From UBA1794 sp964439955 (GTDB lineage Bacteria > Bacteroidota > Bacteroidia > Bacteroidales > Bacteroidaceae), in assembly GCA_964439955.1 (NCBI GenBank), contig CAYTPX010000006.1, forward strand, positions 1 through 64,000: a stretch of 64,000 nucleotides of DNA, in the 5' to 3' direction. The position numbers and the translations under genes are program-made. Under the pieces are notes generated by a model. That model did no database searches. It was not told the origin of the DNA and was given only the letters and a program-made list of their open reading frames with translations. Positions 42,002 to 51,340 of this stretch are shown piece by piece; the stretch's first letter is position 1, and the number at the start of each line of letters is the position of its first letter.

Positions 42002-44167
42002 ATGTCGAAGAAGAAAAAAGAAAGGAAGGGGGTTGGGAAAAAGGAAAAGGCTTCCCGCCCGATGAGGCGCAGCGACGTTGCCTGCCGGGTGCTTGATTTT
42101 TTCCAAAGGAACCGTGGCGAAGCCTATTCCCCCAAGCAAGTATTCCGCGCGTTGGGGCTGCATACGCAGCCGCAGCGCATGATGTGCCGTGACCTGCTGG
42201 AGGAACTCTCCGACGCGGGCTACCTGGTGGAACAGAACAGCGTGTTCCGCTACCAGCCGTACGGGCAGGAGATGACGGGCGTCTTCGTGCGGAAGAGCAA
42301 TGGGAAGAACTCTTTTTTGCCGGACGGCGGCGGAGAGCCGATCTTCATAGCCGAACGCAACTCGGCCCACGCCATGAACAACGACAAGGTGCGGGTGGCC
42401 TGTTTCGCCCGCCGCAAGGACAGGCAGCCGGAGGGCGAGGTAATCGAAATACTGGAGCGGGCGAACGATACGTTCGTGGGCACTTTGGAAGTTTCGCGCA
42501 GCTATGCCTTCCTGGTCACCGAGAGCCGCACGCTGGCCAACGATATATTTATCCCGAAGGACAAGCTCAAGGGCGGGAAAAACGGCGACAAGGCCGTCGT
42601 GCGCGTTACCACTTGGCCCGACAAGTCGAAGAACCCCATCGGGGAGGTGGTGGACATTCTGGGCAAGGCGGGGGAGAACACGGCGGAAATGCACGCGATC
42701 TTGGCCGAATTCGGCCTCCCGTACAGCTATCCCGCGGAGGTTGTGGAAGCCGCGGAACGCATCCCGGACGGAATCACTGCCGAGGAAATCGCGCGGCGGG
42801 AAGACTTTCGTGAAATCACGACCTTCACCATTGACCCGCGCGATGCCAAAGACTTCGACGATGCGCTCTCCCTGCGCAAGATGCCCGGCGGGCTGTGGGA
42901 GGTGGGCGTGCACATTGCCGACGTAAGCCACTACGTGAAGGAAGGAAGCGTCATCGACAAGGAAGCAATGAAGCGCGCCACGTCGGTTTACCTCGTGGAC
43001 CGCACGGTGCCGATGCTGCCCGAACGGCTGTGCAACTTCATCTGCTCGCTCCGTCCCGATGAGGAAAAGCTGGCTTACTCGGCGGTCTTCGAGCTGGACG
43101 AAGAGGCGCAGGTGCATTCTTCCCGCATCGTCCATTCCGTCATACGGAGCAACCGCCGCTTTACCTACGAGGAAGCCCAGGAACGCATCGAGACGAAACA
43201 GGGCGATTATGCGGCGGAAATCGTGCGGCTCGACGCGCTGGCCAAGAAACTGCGCGCCCGCCGCTTCGCCAATGGCTCCCTCAACTTCGACCGCGTGGAA
43301 GTGCGCTTCGAGATAGACGAGGCGGGGAAGCCCTTGAGCGTCTATTTCAAGGAGTCGAAGGACGCGAACAAGCTGGTCGAGGAGTTCATGCTCTTGGCCA
43401 ACCGCACTGTGGCGGAGTCCGTGGGCATCGTGCCCAAAGGACGGAAACCCAAGGTGTTCCCCTACCGTATCCATGAGCAGCCCGACCCGGAGAAGCTGGC
43501 CAACCTGTCCCAACTGGTGGGGCGGTTCGGCTACAAGATAAAGGCCACGGGCGGCAACCGGGAAGTCTCGCGCTCCATCAACCAGCTGATGGATGCCGTG
43601 AAGGGCAAGCCGGAGCAGAACTTGGTGGAGACCGTCTCGATACGTGCCATGCAGAAAGCCCGTTATTCGACGGACAACGTGGGCCACTATGGCTTGGCCT
43701 TCGACTATTATACCCATTTCACTTCGCCCATCCGCCGCTATCCCGACACGATGGTCCACCGTCTCCTGACGCGCTACCAGCAGGGCGGGCGCAACGTCTC
43801 GAAGGCCAAATACGAGGAGTTGTGCAGGCATAGTTCCGACATGGAGCAGCTTGCGGCGCAGGCCGAGCGGGCTTCCATCAAGTACAAGCAGGTGGAGTTC
43901 ATGAAAGGGCACCTCGGGGAAGTGTACGACGGGGTGATTTCGGGAGTGACCGAGTGGGGGCTTTATGTGGAAATCAACGAGAACAAGTGCGAAGGCATGG
44001 TGCCGATGCGGGACTTGGACGACGATTTCTACGAATACGACGAGAAGAATTATTGCCTTATCGGGCGGCGGACACATAAAAAGTACAGCCTGGGCGACCC
44101 GATACGCATACAAGTGGCCCGGGCCAACTTGGAAAAGAAGCAATTGGACTTCGCCTTGGCGAAATAA
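42002..44167 (+). CDS. rnr: Ribonuclease R
   Basis: A processive 3' to 5' exoribonuclease able to degrade structured RNA. The 721-residue chain has an N-terminal winged-helix domain (25-90; FFQRNRGEAYSPKQVFRALG), two cold-shock domains (90-235), the RNB catalytic domain (265-590; TIDPRDAKDFDDALS holds the metal-binding Asp cluster, and YTHFTSPIRRYPD the late motif) and an S1 domain (635-720; GVISGVTEWGLYVEI). The basic C-terminal tail of E. coli RNase R is missing; the basic N-terminus (MSKKKKERKG) may compensate. Its stop codon lies in a repeat unit of array 11. Confidence 0.95.
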   Translation: MSKKKKERKGVGKKEKASRPMRRSDVACRVLDFFQRNRGEAYSPKQVFRALGLHTQPQRMMCRDLLEELSDAGYLVEQNSVFRYQPYGQEMTGVFVRKSNGKNSFLPDGGGEPIFIAERNSAHAMNNDKVRVACFARRKDRQPEGEVIEILERANDTFVGTLEVSRSYAFLVTESRTLANDIFIPKDKLKGGKNGDKAVVRVTTWPDKSKNPIGEVVDILGKAGENTAEMHAILAEFGLPYSYPAEVVEAAERIPDGITAEEIARREDFREITTFTIDPRDAKDFDDALSLRKMPGGLWEVGVHIADVSHYVKEGSVIDKEAMKRATSVYLVDRTVPMLPERLCNFICSLRPDEEKLAYSAVFELDEEAQVHSSRIVHSVIRSNRRFTYEEAQERIETKQGDYAAEIVRLDALAKKLRARRFANGSLNFDRVEVRFEIDEAGKPLSVYFKESKDANKLVEEFMLLANRTVAESVGIVPKGRKPKVFPYRIHEQPDPEKLANLSQLVGRFGYKIKATGGNREVSRSINQLMDAVKGKPEQNLVETVSIRAMQKARYSTDNVGHYGLAFDYYTHFTSPIRRYPDTMVHRLLTRYQQGGRNVSKAKYEELCRHSSDMEQLAAQAERASIKYKQVEFMKGHLGEVYDGVISGVTEWGLYVEINENKCEGMVPMRDLDDDFYEYDEKNYCLIGRRTHKKYSLGDPIRIQVARANLEKKQLDFALAK

Positions 44168-44231
44168 GCCCCGCCCCTTGGGCGGAAAAGCGGCAGCGCT
44201 TGGGGCGGAAAGCCTTGCCTGTTTTCCGGAA
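44166..44231. repeat. 22-nt repeat array 11 (3 units)
   Basis: Units at 44166, 44188 and 44210. The first overlaps the rnr stop codon (TAA at 44165-44167). Confidence 0.75.
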
Positions 44232-44248
44232 AAAGATGGAGAGGTATT

Positions 44249-44725
44249 ATGAAGACATTCCCTATTTATGAGACGGAGCGCATACGCTCCGTGATTGAGC
44301 AAGCTCCCGTTTGCTTTGCCGCGGTGGTGGACGAGGCGGGAGCACCTTATGCTTTTCCCATGAACTTCGGCTACGACGGACAATACTTCTACCTCCACTC
44401 CGGGCCGGAGCACAGTGCCTTGGAACACTTGCGCAAGGATGCGCGCATTTGCCTCACGCTGAGCGTGCGCAACGAGCTGATGTACCAGGACGAAGGCGTC
44501 GGCTGCAGCTACCGGATGAAGGCCGAAAGCGTCGTCGTGCGCGGGCAGGTGGACTTCCCCGAGGCGATAGAAGAGAAGCGGCGTTGCCTCGATATACTGA
44601 TGAGGCACTATACCCGGGCGGCCGTCGGCTATGGCGACCCGGCCGTGCGCAACGTGGTAATCTGGCGTGTGACTCCCACCATCCTCTCTGCCCGCGAGTA
44701 TGGAGTGCCGCGCTACGGCGTCTGA
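44249..44725 (+). CDS. Pyridoxamine 5'-phosphate oxidase-like flavoprotein, NimA type
   Basis: A 158-residue split-barrel FMN-binding protein of the family that includes NimA nitroimidazole reductases. The matches are VCFAAVVDEAGAPYAFPMNF near 20, the GQYFYLHSGPEHSALEHLRK segment with the His seen in Nim proteins, ARICLTLSV, and a SVVVRGQVDF strand near 95. The reaction and substrate are unknown; a Nim-like role is only a possibility. It lies 81 bases after rnr, with a lipoprotein gene 26 bases downstream. Confidence 0.8.
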   Translation: MKTFPIYETERIRSVIEQAPVCFAAVVDEAGAPYAFPMNFGYDGQYFYLHSGPEHSALEHLRKDARICLTLSVRNELMYQDEGVGCSYRMKAESVVVRGQVDFPEAIEEKRRCLDILMRHYTRAAVGYGDPAVRNVVIWRVTPTILSAREYGVPRYGV

Positions 44726-44751
44726 ATTACAGGAAAGGAAGGAGGCTTCGC

Positions 44752-45423
44752 ATGCGTAAAGTTTTGGTTTTATCCTTTCTCGCCCTGCTGTCCAGCAGCG
44801 GGTGTAGCGACAGGCAGATGATGGGTACGTACCTCGGCGGTACGATGGGCGGCATGCTCGGTTCGAGCATCGGCGGGCTGACGGGAGGCCCGCGGGGTTC
44901 CGATGCGGGTACGCTCATCGGAATGCTGGCCGGGGGCGCGTTGGGCAGCGCGCTCACTGCGCCCCGTTCGGAAGACGGGCAGGGCAGCACCGGGGGGAGC
45001 AAAGCCGGGGACGACGAGGTCTACAGCCTCCGGGAGCGGGACGTAGACGAATACAACCGGCGTACCCCCGCCTCCTCGAGGCAAGTGGGGGAAATCGAAA
45101 TCGAAGGCCTGCGCTTCATTGACCACAACCGCGACGGTTGTATTGAGCGCGGCGAACGTTGTGAGTTGGTCTTCACCTTGTATAACCGCGGAAGCAGGAC
45201 ACTGTACGACCTTACGCCCGTCATCGTCTCCGACAACCGCCGCATCCGCTTTTCAACCCCGGCCACCATTGCCAGCCTGCGCCCGGGCAAAGGCGTGCGC
45301 TACTCTTCGGTGGTCTATGCCGACCGCAGGCTGAAGGACGGGCGGGTGGCGTGCTCCATACGTGTCATGCAGGGGCAGCGGGAGGTGGAGCTTTGCACCT
45401 TTTCCATCCCTGCGCGGCGTTAG
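44752..45423 (+). CDS. Glycine-zipper lipoprotein
   Basis: A 223-residue lipoprotein (MRKVLVLSFLALLSSSGCSD; lipobox SSGC). Residues 25-75 form a Gly-rich membrane-active segment (YLGGTMGGMLGSSIGGLTGG, then LIGMLAGGALGSAL) typical of glycine-zipper 2TM domains. The C-terminal 110 residues are a beta-sandwich: GLRFIDHNRDGCIERGERCE looks like a calcium-binding or CARDB-like start, followed by LVFTLYNRGSRTLYDLTPVI. Unusually for this phylum, a strong Shine-Dalgarno-like GGAGG (44741-44745) sits 6 bases before the ATG. Function unknown. Confidence 0.75.
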   Translation: MRKVLVLSFLALLSSSGCSDRQMMGTYLGGTMGGMLGSSIGGLTGGPRGSDAGTLIGMLAGGALGSALTAPRSEDGQGSTGGSKAGDDEVYSLRERDVDEYNRRTPASSRQVGEIEIEGLRFIDHNRDGCIERGERCELVFTLYNRGSRTLYDLTPVIVSDNRRIRFSTPATIASLRPGKGVRYSSVVYADRRLKDGRVACSIRVMQGQREVELCTFSIPARR

Positions 45424-45473
45424 CCCCGCTCCGGCGCTTGCCGTTGCTCCCGCCCGTTGCGGGGGAGAGGCAA

Positions 45474-45513
45474 GAAAGGCGGGCAACCGGAGTACCCGGG
45501 TTGCCCGCCTTTC
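45474..45513. terminator. Bidirectional terminator between the lipoprotein gene and trxA
   Basis: Arms 45474-45488 and 45499-45513 form 15 perfect pairs around a 10-nt loop, with GAAA/TTTC at the base. Confidence 0.85.
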
Positions 45514-45534
45514 GTATGGATTGCATGGCGTGGC

Positions 45535-45846
45535 TTAGAGCAAGGCGTCAATCTTTTCTTTGATCATCTCCTTGCTCCCGGCGCCTACCATCTTGTCCAC
45601 CACTTTCCCGTCCTTGAAGAAAAGCAGCGTGGGCACGCTCATGATTTGGAAACGAACGGCCAACTCGTCGCACTCTTCAATATCGCACTTGGCAATGTGC
45701 ACACGGCCTTCGTATTCCGCGGCCAGCTCTTCGACAATCGGGGCGATGCGGCGGCAAGGCCCGCACCACGTGGCCCAGAAATCGATGACTGCGGCGGGTG
45801 CGTTTACGAGGGTTTCAAAATTCTCAGGGGTTACTTTTTGTGCCAT
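45535..45846 (-). CDS. trxA: Thioredoxin
   Basis: A 103-residue classic cytoplasmic thioredoxin with the active site FWATWCGPCRRIAP near 29-42, the cis-Pro MSVPTLLFFKDG near 75 and the usual KIDALL end. It reduces disulfides in ribonucleotide reductase and other proteins. It lies 63 bases downstream of dnaE on the same strand and is probably co-transcribed with it. Confidence 0.96.
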   Translation of the reverse strand: MAQKVTPENFETLVNAPAAVIDFWATWCGPCRRIAPIVEELAAEYEGRVHIAKCDIEECDELAVRFQIMSVPTLLFFKDGKVVDKMVGAGSKEMIKEKIDALL

Positions 45847-45909
45847 GATCGTATAATGTTTTTAGTATAAAAAATGAGTCAATAGGATTGGGGCGGCAGG
45901 ACGGCCGGT

Positions 45910-48900
45910 TTATGAGGCGGCCATCTTTTTCTCATTGATGCTGTAAGGAAACAGGTTTTCCTTGAGGATATTTGCGAGTTTGCGGTCCACTTTTATCTTT
46001 TTGCGCCGCGCCGTGATGGTAATCTTCTGCATCGGGTGCTCCGAAATGTCGTCGGTCACTAAGAAAGAAAGGGTGGTCTCGCCTTCCGGGCTTCCGGAAA
46101 TGCAGGCCACGGCTTCTTCTATGCGGGACAGCGGCGTGGCGATTGTGATCCGCTCCACAAGTTTGTCGCATACGGAGGGGAGCAGCTCGACGGAGGTTAT
46201 CTTCAATTCCAGCATTTCCTTGTTCCAGCGCTGGCTTTGCAGCGTGCCACGGATATAAAGGAAGAGCCCCTCCATGAAATACGCCTTGAATTTCACATAA
46301 TCCTCGCCGAAAAGGGCCAGTTCCGCACTTCCCGAGTAATCTTCCACCGTGGCGATCAGGAACGGGTTATTGTTCTTTGAAATCCGGTCTGTGACTTTGG
46401 TTACAATCCCTCCCATGCTCAACTCTTGGCCTGCGGCCAGTGGACGCCGGCTCTCGCCCTCGGGCAGTATGGTGAGGCTTCTTTGCCGCGTGAAGGGCTG
46501 GATGTCGATCATTCGCGCGTTGCAAACGTGCTCGAGTATGACGGAATATTCGTCGAGCGGGTGCGCCGACAAGTAGAGGCCTACGTATTCTTTCTCCTTG
46601 TTCAGCTCTTCCAGGCTGCTCCACTCCTCCCCTTCGGGAATTGCGGGGTGGGCGATGGCCACGGCCTCGTCTTCTCCGAAGAGGGAGTTGCGGTTTGCTG
46701 CCTGGTCGCTTTGGAATTTTGTCCCATAGCGTACCAGTAATTCGCTAAAGCTGTCGCCTTTGGCATTGGTGTTGAAGAACTCGTGGCGGCGAACGCTCTT
46801 GAAACTGTCGAAAGCGCCGGCCAAGGCCATGCTTTCTATCATCTTCCGGTTGCAGGCGGTGAGGTTGACCCGTTCCACCAAGTCGTATATGTCTTTATAC
46901 AGGCCGCCCTTTTTACGTTTCTCGATGATGTCTTGCATGGCGGCCTCGCCTGCGTTCTTGATGGCACCCAAGCCAAAGCGGATGTCGCCTTGGGCATTGA
47001 CGGTAAACTTCAGGTTGCTTTCGTTGATATCCGGGCCGAGTACCCTGATTCCCATTGCCTTGCATTCGTCCATCAGCTTGGTGAGCTCGTCGATTCTGTT
47101 GAGGTTTCGGCTTAAGTTGGCTGCCATGAACTCCGAAGGGTAGTGCGCTTTCAGGTAAGCCGTCTGGTATGCGATCCAAGAGTAGCAGGTGGCGTGGCTT
47201 TTATTGAAGGCGTATGACGCGAATTTCTCCCAGTCGCCCCATATTTTCTCCAAGACTTTCGGCTCATAGCCGTTCTTTTTCCCTCCTTCGATGAACTTCG
47301 GTTTCATATGTTCCAGCTTGTCGCGCAGTTTCTTTCCCATCGCTTTCCGCAGCGTGTCGCTTTCACCACGCGTAAACCCGGCCAAAAGCCGTGAAAGGAG
47401 CATGACTTGTTCTTGGTAGACCGTGATCCCATAAGTATCCTTCAGGTATTTTCCCATAATGGGGATATCGTATTGGATAGGTTCGCGGCCGTGTTTCCGG
47501 TTGATGAAGCTCGGGATATAATCCATAGGCCCCGGACGGTAAAGAGCGTTCATGGCGATGAGGTCTTCGAAGGTGGTCGGTTTGAGTTCCCGCAGGTATT
47601 TTTGCATTCCGGCCGATTCGAACTGGAACGTCCCTATCGTCTTTCCTTCGCTGAAGAGGCGGTATGTCTCGGGATCGTCCAAGGGTATGTGGTCGATGTC
47701 TATGTCTTTCCCGGTATGCTCTTTGATGTTTGCAAGCGTTTCCTTGATGATAGAAAGCGTTTTCAGCCCGAGGAAGTCCATTTTGATGAGGCCGGTTTCT
47801 TCGATGACGCTGCCTTCGTATTGCGTGACCAGCATCTTTTCCTTGCTTTCCTTGTCTTCGGCGGTGCTGACGGGCACCCAGTCGGTAATGTCGTCGCGGC
47901 AAATGATGGTCCCGCAGGCATGCACGCCGGTCCCCCGGACGTTCCCTTCGAGCATCTGCGCATAGAGCATCGTGTTGCGTACCTTCTCGTCGGGCGAATT
48001 GCAGGCATCTTGCAGTTCCGGGACGGCGGCAATGCAGTTTTTCAGGTTTATCTTTTTCCCGTCGGGGAGGCGGTCGGGAATGAGTTTGGCCAGTCGGTCG
48101 GACTCGGGAAGCGGCAGTTTTTCTACGCGGGCCACGTCTTTTATGGACATCTTCGTGGCCATCGTGCCATAGGTGATGATGTGTGCCACTTTTTCTTGGC
48201 CGTATTTTTCCGTGACCCACCGCAGGACTTCGCCCCGCCCGTCGTCGTCGAAATCGACATCGATATCGGGCAGGGAGATGCGGTCGGGGTTGAGGAAACG
48301 CTCGAAGAGCAAATCATATTGTATCGGGTCGATTTGCGTGATGCCCAGGCAGTATGCCACGGCAGAGCCCGCGGCAGAGCCCCGGCCGGGGCCTACTGAC
48401 ACGCCCAGTTGGTTGCGGGCGGCGTTGATGAAGTCCTGCACGATGAGGAAATAGCCCGGGAATCCCATCGTTTTCATGATGTATAATTCGAAATCCAGGC
48501 GTTCTTTTACTTCTTTGGAGAGCGGGTCTCCGTAACGGCTGCGTGCCCCTTCGAAAGTCAGCTCCCGCAAATAGTCGGCTTCGAGCTTGATCCGGTATAA
48601 TTTCTCGTATCCGCCGAGCCGGAGTATTTTCTTTTCCCCCTCTTCGTGGCTTAGGACGGTGTTCCCGTGCTCGTCTTGTGTGAATTCGTCGTAGAGTTCT
48701 TCTTGGGAGAAGCGTTGCCGGTATTCTTCTTCCGTGCCGAAATTCTCGGGAATGGCAAAGGTAGGCATGATGGGGGCGTGGTCTATGCTGTAATGCTCTA
48801 CCTTGTCGCAGACTTCCACCGTGCCGTCGAGGGCTTCGGGCACGTCTCCGAACAGGAGGTTCATCTCTTCGGTGGTTTTCATCCATTCCTGTTTGGTGTA

Positions 48901-49665
48901 CACCATGCGCTTCTCGTCGTTCAGGTCTTTGCCTGTGCTCAGGCAGATGAGGCGGTCGTGCGCTTCGGCGTTCTCTTCGTCAAGGAAATGCACGTCGTTG
49001 GTGCAAACCAGCTTGATCCCGTATTTCTTGGAGTACTCGATGAGTTGCTTGTTGACTACCTGTTGCATCGGGTAGGCTTCCCTGTTGGCGTGCGCGGCCG
49101 TGGCTTTGTGGCGTTGCAGCTCGAGGTAGTAGTCGTCGCCGAAGGTCTTTTGGTACCATCCGATGGCCTCTTCGGCTTCGTCCAGCTTGCCTGCGGTTAT
49201 TTTGCGCGGCACTTCGCCGCCCAGGCATGCGGAGGCCACGATGAGCCCTTCGCGGTATCGGGCGAGTTCCTTGCGGTCGGTGCGCGGGTGGCGGTAGAAG
49301 CCTTCTGTCCATGCGCGCGATACGAGTTTGATGAGGTTGTGGTATCCGGTTTCGTTCTTGGCCAGCACGACCAAGTGGTAGCCCCCGATGTCAATCCCGC
49401 TTTGCTTTTGCCGGAAGCTGCGGTTGGCCACGTACATCTCGCAGCCTATGATGGGCTTGAAGCGCTTCCCCGGATCGCTGATGCCCGCGTTCTTCTTTTT
49501 TACGTAGTTCCAGAATTCCTTGACGCCGAACATGTTCCCGTGGTCGGTGAGGGCCATACCTTTCATTCCGTCGGCCATGGCCTTGTCGACCAGCCCTTTT
49601 ATGGAGGCTTGCCCGTCTAAGAGTGAATATTGCGAGTGGACGTGCAGGTGGACGAAGTTTCTCAT
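45910..49665 (-). CDS. dnaE: DNA polymerase III alpha subunit
   Basis: The replicative polymerase, 1251 residues. The PHP domain leads (MRNFVHLHVHSQYSLLDG with HLHVHS and Asp metal ligands); the catalytic palm contains GPGRGSAAGS near 455 and the aspartates in LPDIDVDFDDDGR near 505. The tail holds a helix-hairpin-helix region, an OB domain (GGIVTKVTDRISKNNNPF) and a C-terminal segment. The start at 49665 fits the family; an upstream in-frame ATG at 49833 would pass through repeat array 12 and the promoter at 49758. Confidence 0.96.
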   Translation of the reverse strand: MRNFVHLHVHSQYSLLDGQASIKGLVDKAMADGMKGMALTDHGNMFGVKEFWNYVKKKNAGISDPGKRFKPIIGCEMYVANRSFRQKQSGIDIGGYHLVVLAKNETGYHNLIKLVSRAWTEGFYRHPRTDRKELARYREGLIVASACLGGEVPRKITAGKLDEAEEAIGWYQKTFGDDYYLELQRHKATAAHANREAYPMQQVVNKQLIEYSKKYGIKLVCTNDVHFLDEENAEAHDRLICLSTGKDLNDEKRMVYTKQEWMKTTEEMNLLFGDVPEALDGTVEVCDKVEHYSIDHAPIMPTFAIPENFGTEEEYRQRFSQEELYDEFTQDEHGNTVLSHEEGEKKILRLGGYEKLYRIKLEADYLRELTFEGARSRYGDPLSKEVKERLDFELYIMKTMGFPGYFLIVQDFINAARNQLGVSVGPGRGSAAGSAVAYCLGITQIDPIQYDLLFERFLNPDRISLPDIDVDFDDDGRGEVLRWVTEKYGQEKVAHIITYGTMATKMSIKDVARVEKLPLPESDRLAKLIPDRLPDGKKINLKNCIAAVPELQDACNSPDEKVRNTMLYAQMLEGNVRGTGVHACGTIICRDDITDWVPVSTAEDKESKEKMLVTQYEGSVIEETGLIKMDFLGLKTLSIIKETLANIKEHTGKDIDIDHIPLDDPETYRLFSEGKTIGTFQFESAGMQKYLRELKPTTFEDLIAMNALYRPGPMDYIPSFINRKHGREPIQYDIPIMGKYLKDTYGITVYQEQVMLLSRLLAGFTRGESDTLRKAMGKKLRDKLEHMKPKFIEGGKKNGYEPKVLEKIWGDWEKFASYAFNKSHATCYSWIAYQTAYLKAHYPSEFMAANLSRNLNRIDELTKLMDECKAMGIRVLGPDINESNLKFTVNAQGDIRFGLGAIKNAGEAAMQDIIEKRKKGGLYKDIYDLVERVNLTACNRKMIESMALAGAFDSFKSVRRHEFFNTNAKGDSFSELLVRYGTKFQSDQAANRNSLFGEDEAVAIAHPAIPEGEEWSSLEELNKEKEYVGLYLSAHPLDEYSVILEHVCNARMIDIQPFTRQRSLTILPEGESRRPLAAGQELSMGGIVTKVTDRISKNNNPFLIATVEDYSGSAELALFGEDYVKFKAYFMEGLFLYIRGTLQSQRWNKEMLELKITSVELLPSVCDKLVERITIATPLSRIEEAVACISGSPEGETTLSFLVTDDISEHPMQKITITARRKKIKVDRKLANILKENLFPYSINEKKMAAS

Positions 49666-49680
49666 ATCCCTTATTGTTGG

Positions 49681-49768
49681 AAGTGTTGGGCTTTCTGGGG
49701 AGAAGTGCCGGCGCTTTTTGGGGAAAGTGCCGCGTCTTTTTGCGGAAAGCCGGGTGTCAAAGGTATGG
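49681..49768. repeat. 22-nt repeat array 12 (4 units)
   Basis: Units at 49681, 49703, 49725 and 49747; the last is degenerate and contains the dnaE -7 element. The array makes up most of the dnaE 5' leader. Confidence 0.8.
49758..49765 (-). promoter_or_regulatory. -7 promoter element of dnaE
   Basis: TACCTTTG on the minus strand, about 93 bases before the ATG. It lies within the fourth unit of repeat array 12. Confidence 0.55.
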
Positions 49769-49836
49769 AAAACTCCGTGACATTGTGGGGGCGTGCCGGG
49801 GAAAAAGTTATAAACATCCCCTTTTTCGGGCAATTC

Positions 49837-49868
49837 CTTGGCCGATATTGAAAAATGCCGTACTTTTG
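49837..49868 (+). promoter_or_regulatory. Promoter of psd
   Basis: CTTG (49837-49840), 20 bases, TACTTTTG (49861-49868). The leader is about 37 nt. Confidence 0.65.
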
Positions 49869-49908
49869 TGCGTTAAAATAATGCCTTGAGGAAATTGAAC
49901 TCCTTACT

Positions 49909-50595
49909 ATGACTCAACTAAAGAAGCTGAAGAAGATAAGGATCCATCGGGAGGGTACTAACATCTTGATGGTTTCTTTTCTTTTATTGTTCCTGTTGAA
50001 TGTGTTGGTTTATTTTGTGCCGGGTAATGCTTGTTTCTTCTTTTTTTTCTTGGTGGCCAGCCTTGGGCTGTATGGCATCATGCTCAATTTCTTCCGTTGC
50101 CCGATCCGCCTTTTCCCCGGCCCTACGGAAGGCGTGGTGGTGGCCCCGGCCGACGGGAAAATCGTGGTGGTGGAGGAAGCCGACGAGTGCGAGTATTTCC
50201 ACGACCGGAGGCTGATGGTCTCCATATTCATGGGTATTACCAACGTCCATGCCAATTGGTATCCGGTGGATGGCCGCGTCAAGATGGTTTTCCACCAGCG
50301 GGGCAACTACAAGAAGGCATGGTTACCCAAGGCCAGTACCGAGAATGAACGTTCGACCGTGGTCATCGAAACCCCCGACGGCCGGGAGATATTGGTGCGC
50401 CAGGTGGCGGGAGCCATGGCAAGGCGCATCGTGACTTACGCCGCGGAGGGCGAGGATTGCTACATCGATGAGCACTTGGGGTTCATCAAGTTCGGCTCGC
50501 GGGTAGACCTTTATTTGCCCCTCGGCACGGAAGTCTGCGTGAAGATGGGGCAGTCTACTACCGGGAACCAGACGGTTGTCGCCCGGTTGAAATAA
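49909..50595 (+). CDS. psd: Phosphatidylserine decarboxylase
   Basis: Makes phosphatidylethanolamine from phosphatidylserine. The 228-residue short-form enzyme has an N-terminal membrane hairpin (about 20-55; FLLLFLLNVLVYF), the catalytic body (PADGKIVVVEE near 82; ISIFMGITNVHANW-like SIFMGITNVHANWYP near 105) and, near 190, the self-cleavage site in FIKFGSRVDLYLP, where the Gly-Ser bond gives the pyruvoyl group. pssA lies 18 bases downstream, so the two consecutive steps are in one operon. Confidence 0.93.
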   Translation: MTQLKKLKKIRIHREGTNILMVSFLLLFLLNVLVYFVPGNACFFFFFLVASLGLYGIMLNFFRCPIRLFPGPTEGVVVAPADGKIVVVEEADECEYFHDRRLMVSIFMGITNVHANWYPVDGRVKMVFHQRGNYKKAWLPKASTENERSTVVIETPDGREILVRQVAGAMARRIVTYAAEGEDCYIDEHLGFIKFGSRVDLYLPLGTEVCVKMGQSTTGNQTVVARLK

Positions 50596-50613
50596 GAAGG
50601 GGCGTTTTTTCCG

Positions 50614-51336
50614 ATGAAGAAGTATATTCCCAATTTCCTGACGTGCTGCAACCTCTTCTCGGGTTGTCTGGCGGTGGTCGCGGCTTTTGCGGGCTGCTAC
50701 GGCTTGGCCATGCTGTATGTGGTGCTGAGTGCCGTGTTCGATTTCTTTGACGGCATGGCGGCGCGTGCCTTGGATGTGCATTCGCCCATCGGCAAGGACT
50801 TGGACTCGCTGGCCGACGACGTGAGCTTCGGCCTTGCCCCGGCCTCGGTAGTGTTCACTTGGTTGCAAGGGGTTTCCCTCGCGGCGTTGCCGGTATGGCT
50901 GGGGAGGGTGGTGCCCTATGCCGCTTTCCTGCTGGCGGTTTTTGCTGCCCTGCGGTTGGCCAAGTTCAATATCGACACGCGGCAGAAGTCCACGTTCATA
51001 GGCCTTCCCGTGCCGGCCAACGCGCTATTCTGGGCATCACTGGCACTGAACCGGGAGGGGCTTTTTTCCGTTTTCCCCCCGCTCTGGGAGGCTGGGCTGG
51101 TGCTGGCGCTGGTCGTAGCGTTCTCTTGCCTGATGGTCTCGGAAATCCCTATGTTCTCCTTGAAATTCAAGAACTTCTCTTGGCACGGCAATGAAGTGCC
51201 CTATTGTTTCCTACTGGGCTGCCTTGTGCTGTTGCTCCTCATGGGGACGGGCGGGGTGGCCTTCTCTATCGTCTGGTACCTGCTGCTTTCCGTGGCGACG
51301 GCCGGGCGCGTGCGGAAAAAGTTGCAGGTGGGTTGA
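50614..51336 (+). CDS. pssA: CDP-diacylglycerol-serine O-phosphatidyltransferase
   Basis: Makes phosphatidylserine, the substrate of the upstream Psd. The 240-residue membrane protein has about seven helices and the CDP-alcohol phosphatidyltransferase motif DFFDGMAARALDVHSPIGKD followed by LDSLADD near 47-72, with the metal-binding Asp residues in place. The start MKKYIPNFLTCCNLFSGCLA is typical. Operon psd-pssA; DUF4834 and folB genes follow in the same direction. Confidence 0.94.
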   Translation: MKKYIPNFLTCCNLFSGCLAVVAAFAGCYGLAMLYVVLSAVFDFFDGMAARALDVHSPIGKDLDSLADDVSFGLAPASVVFTWLQGVSLAALPVWLGRVVPYAAFLLAVFAALRLAKFNIDTRQKSTFIGLPVPANALFWASLALNREGLFSVFPPLWEAGLVLALVVAFSCLMVSEIPMFSLKFKNFSWHGNEVPYCFLLGCLVLLLLMGTGGVAFSIVWYLLLSVATAGRVRKKLQVG

Positions 51337-51340
51337 ACGG

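Noticed and set aside
41993..44608. A long open frame opposite rnr
   Set aside because: Shadow of RNase R and the following gene.
44249..44725. A confirmed nitroimidazole resistance gene
   Set aside because: Only family-level similarity to Nim proteins is visible; many relatives have unrelated or unknown roles.
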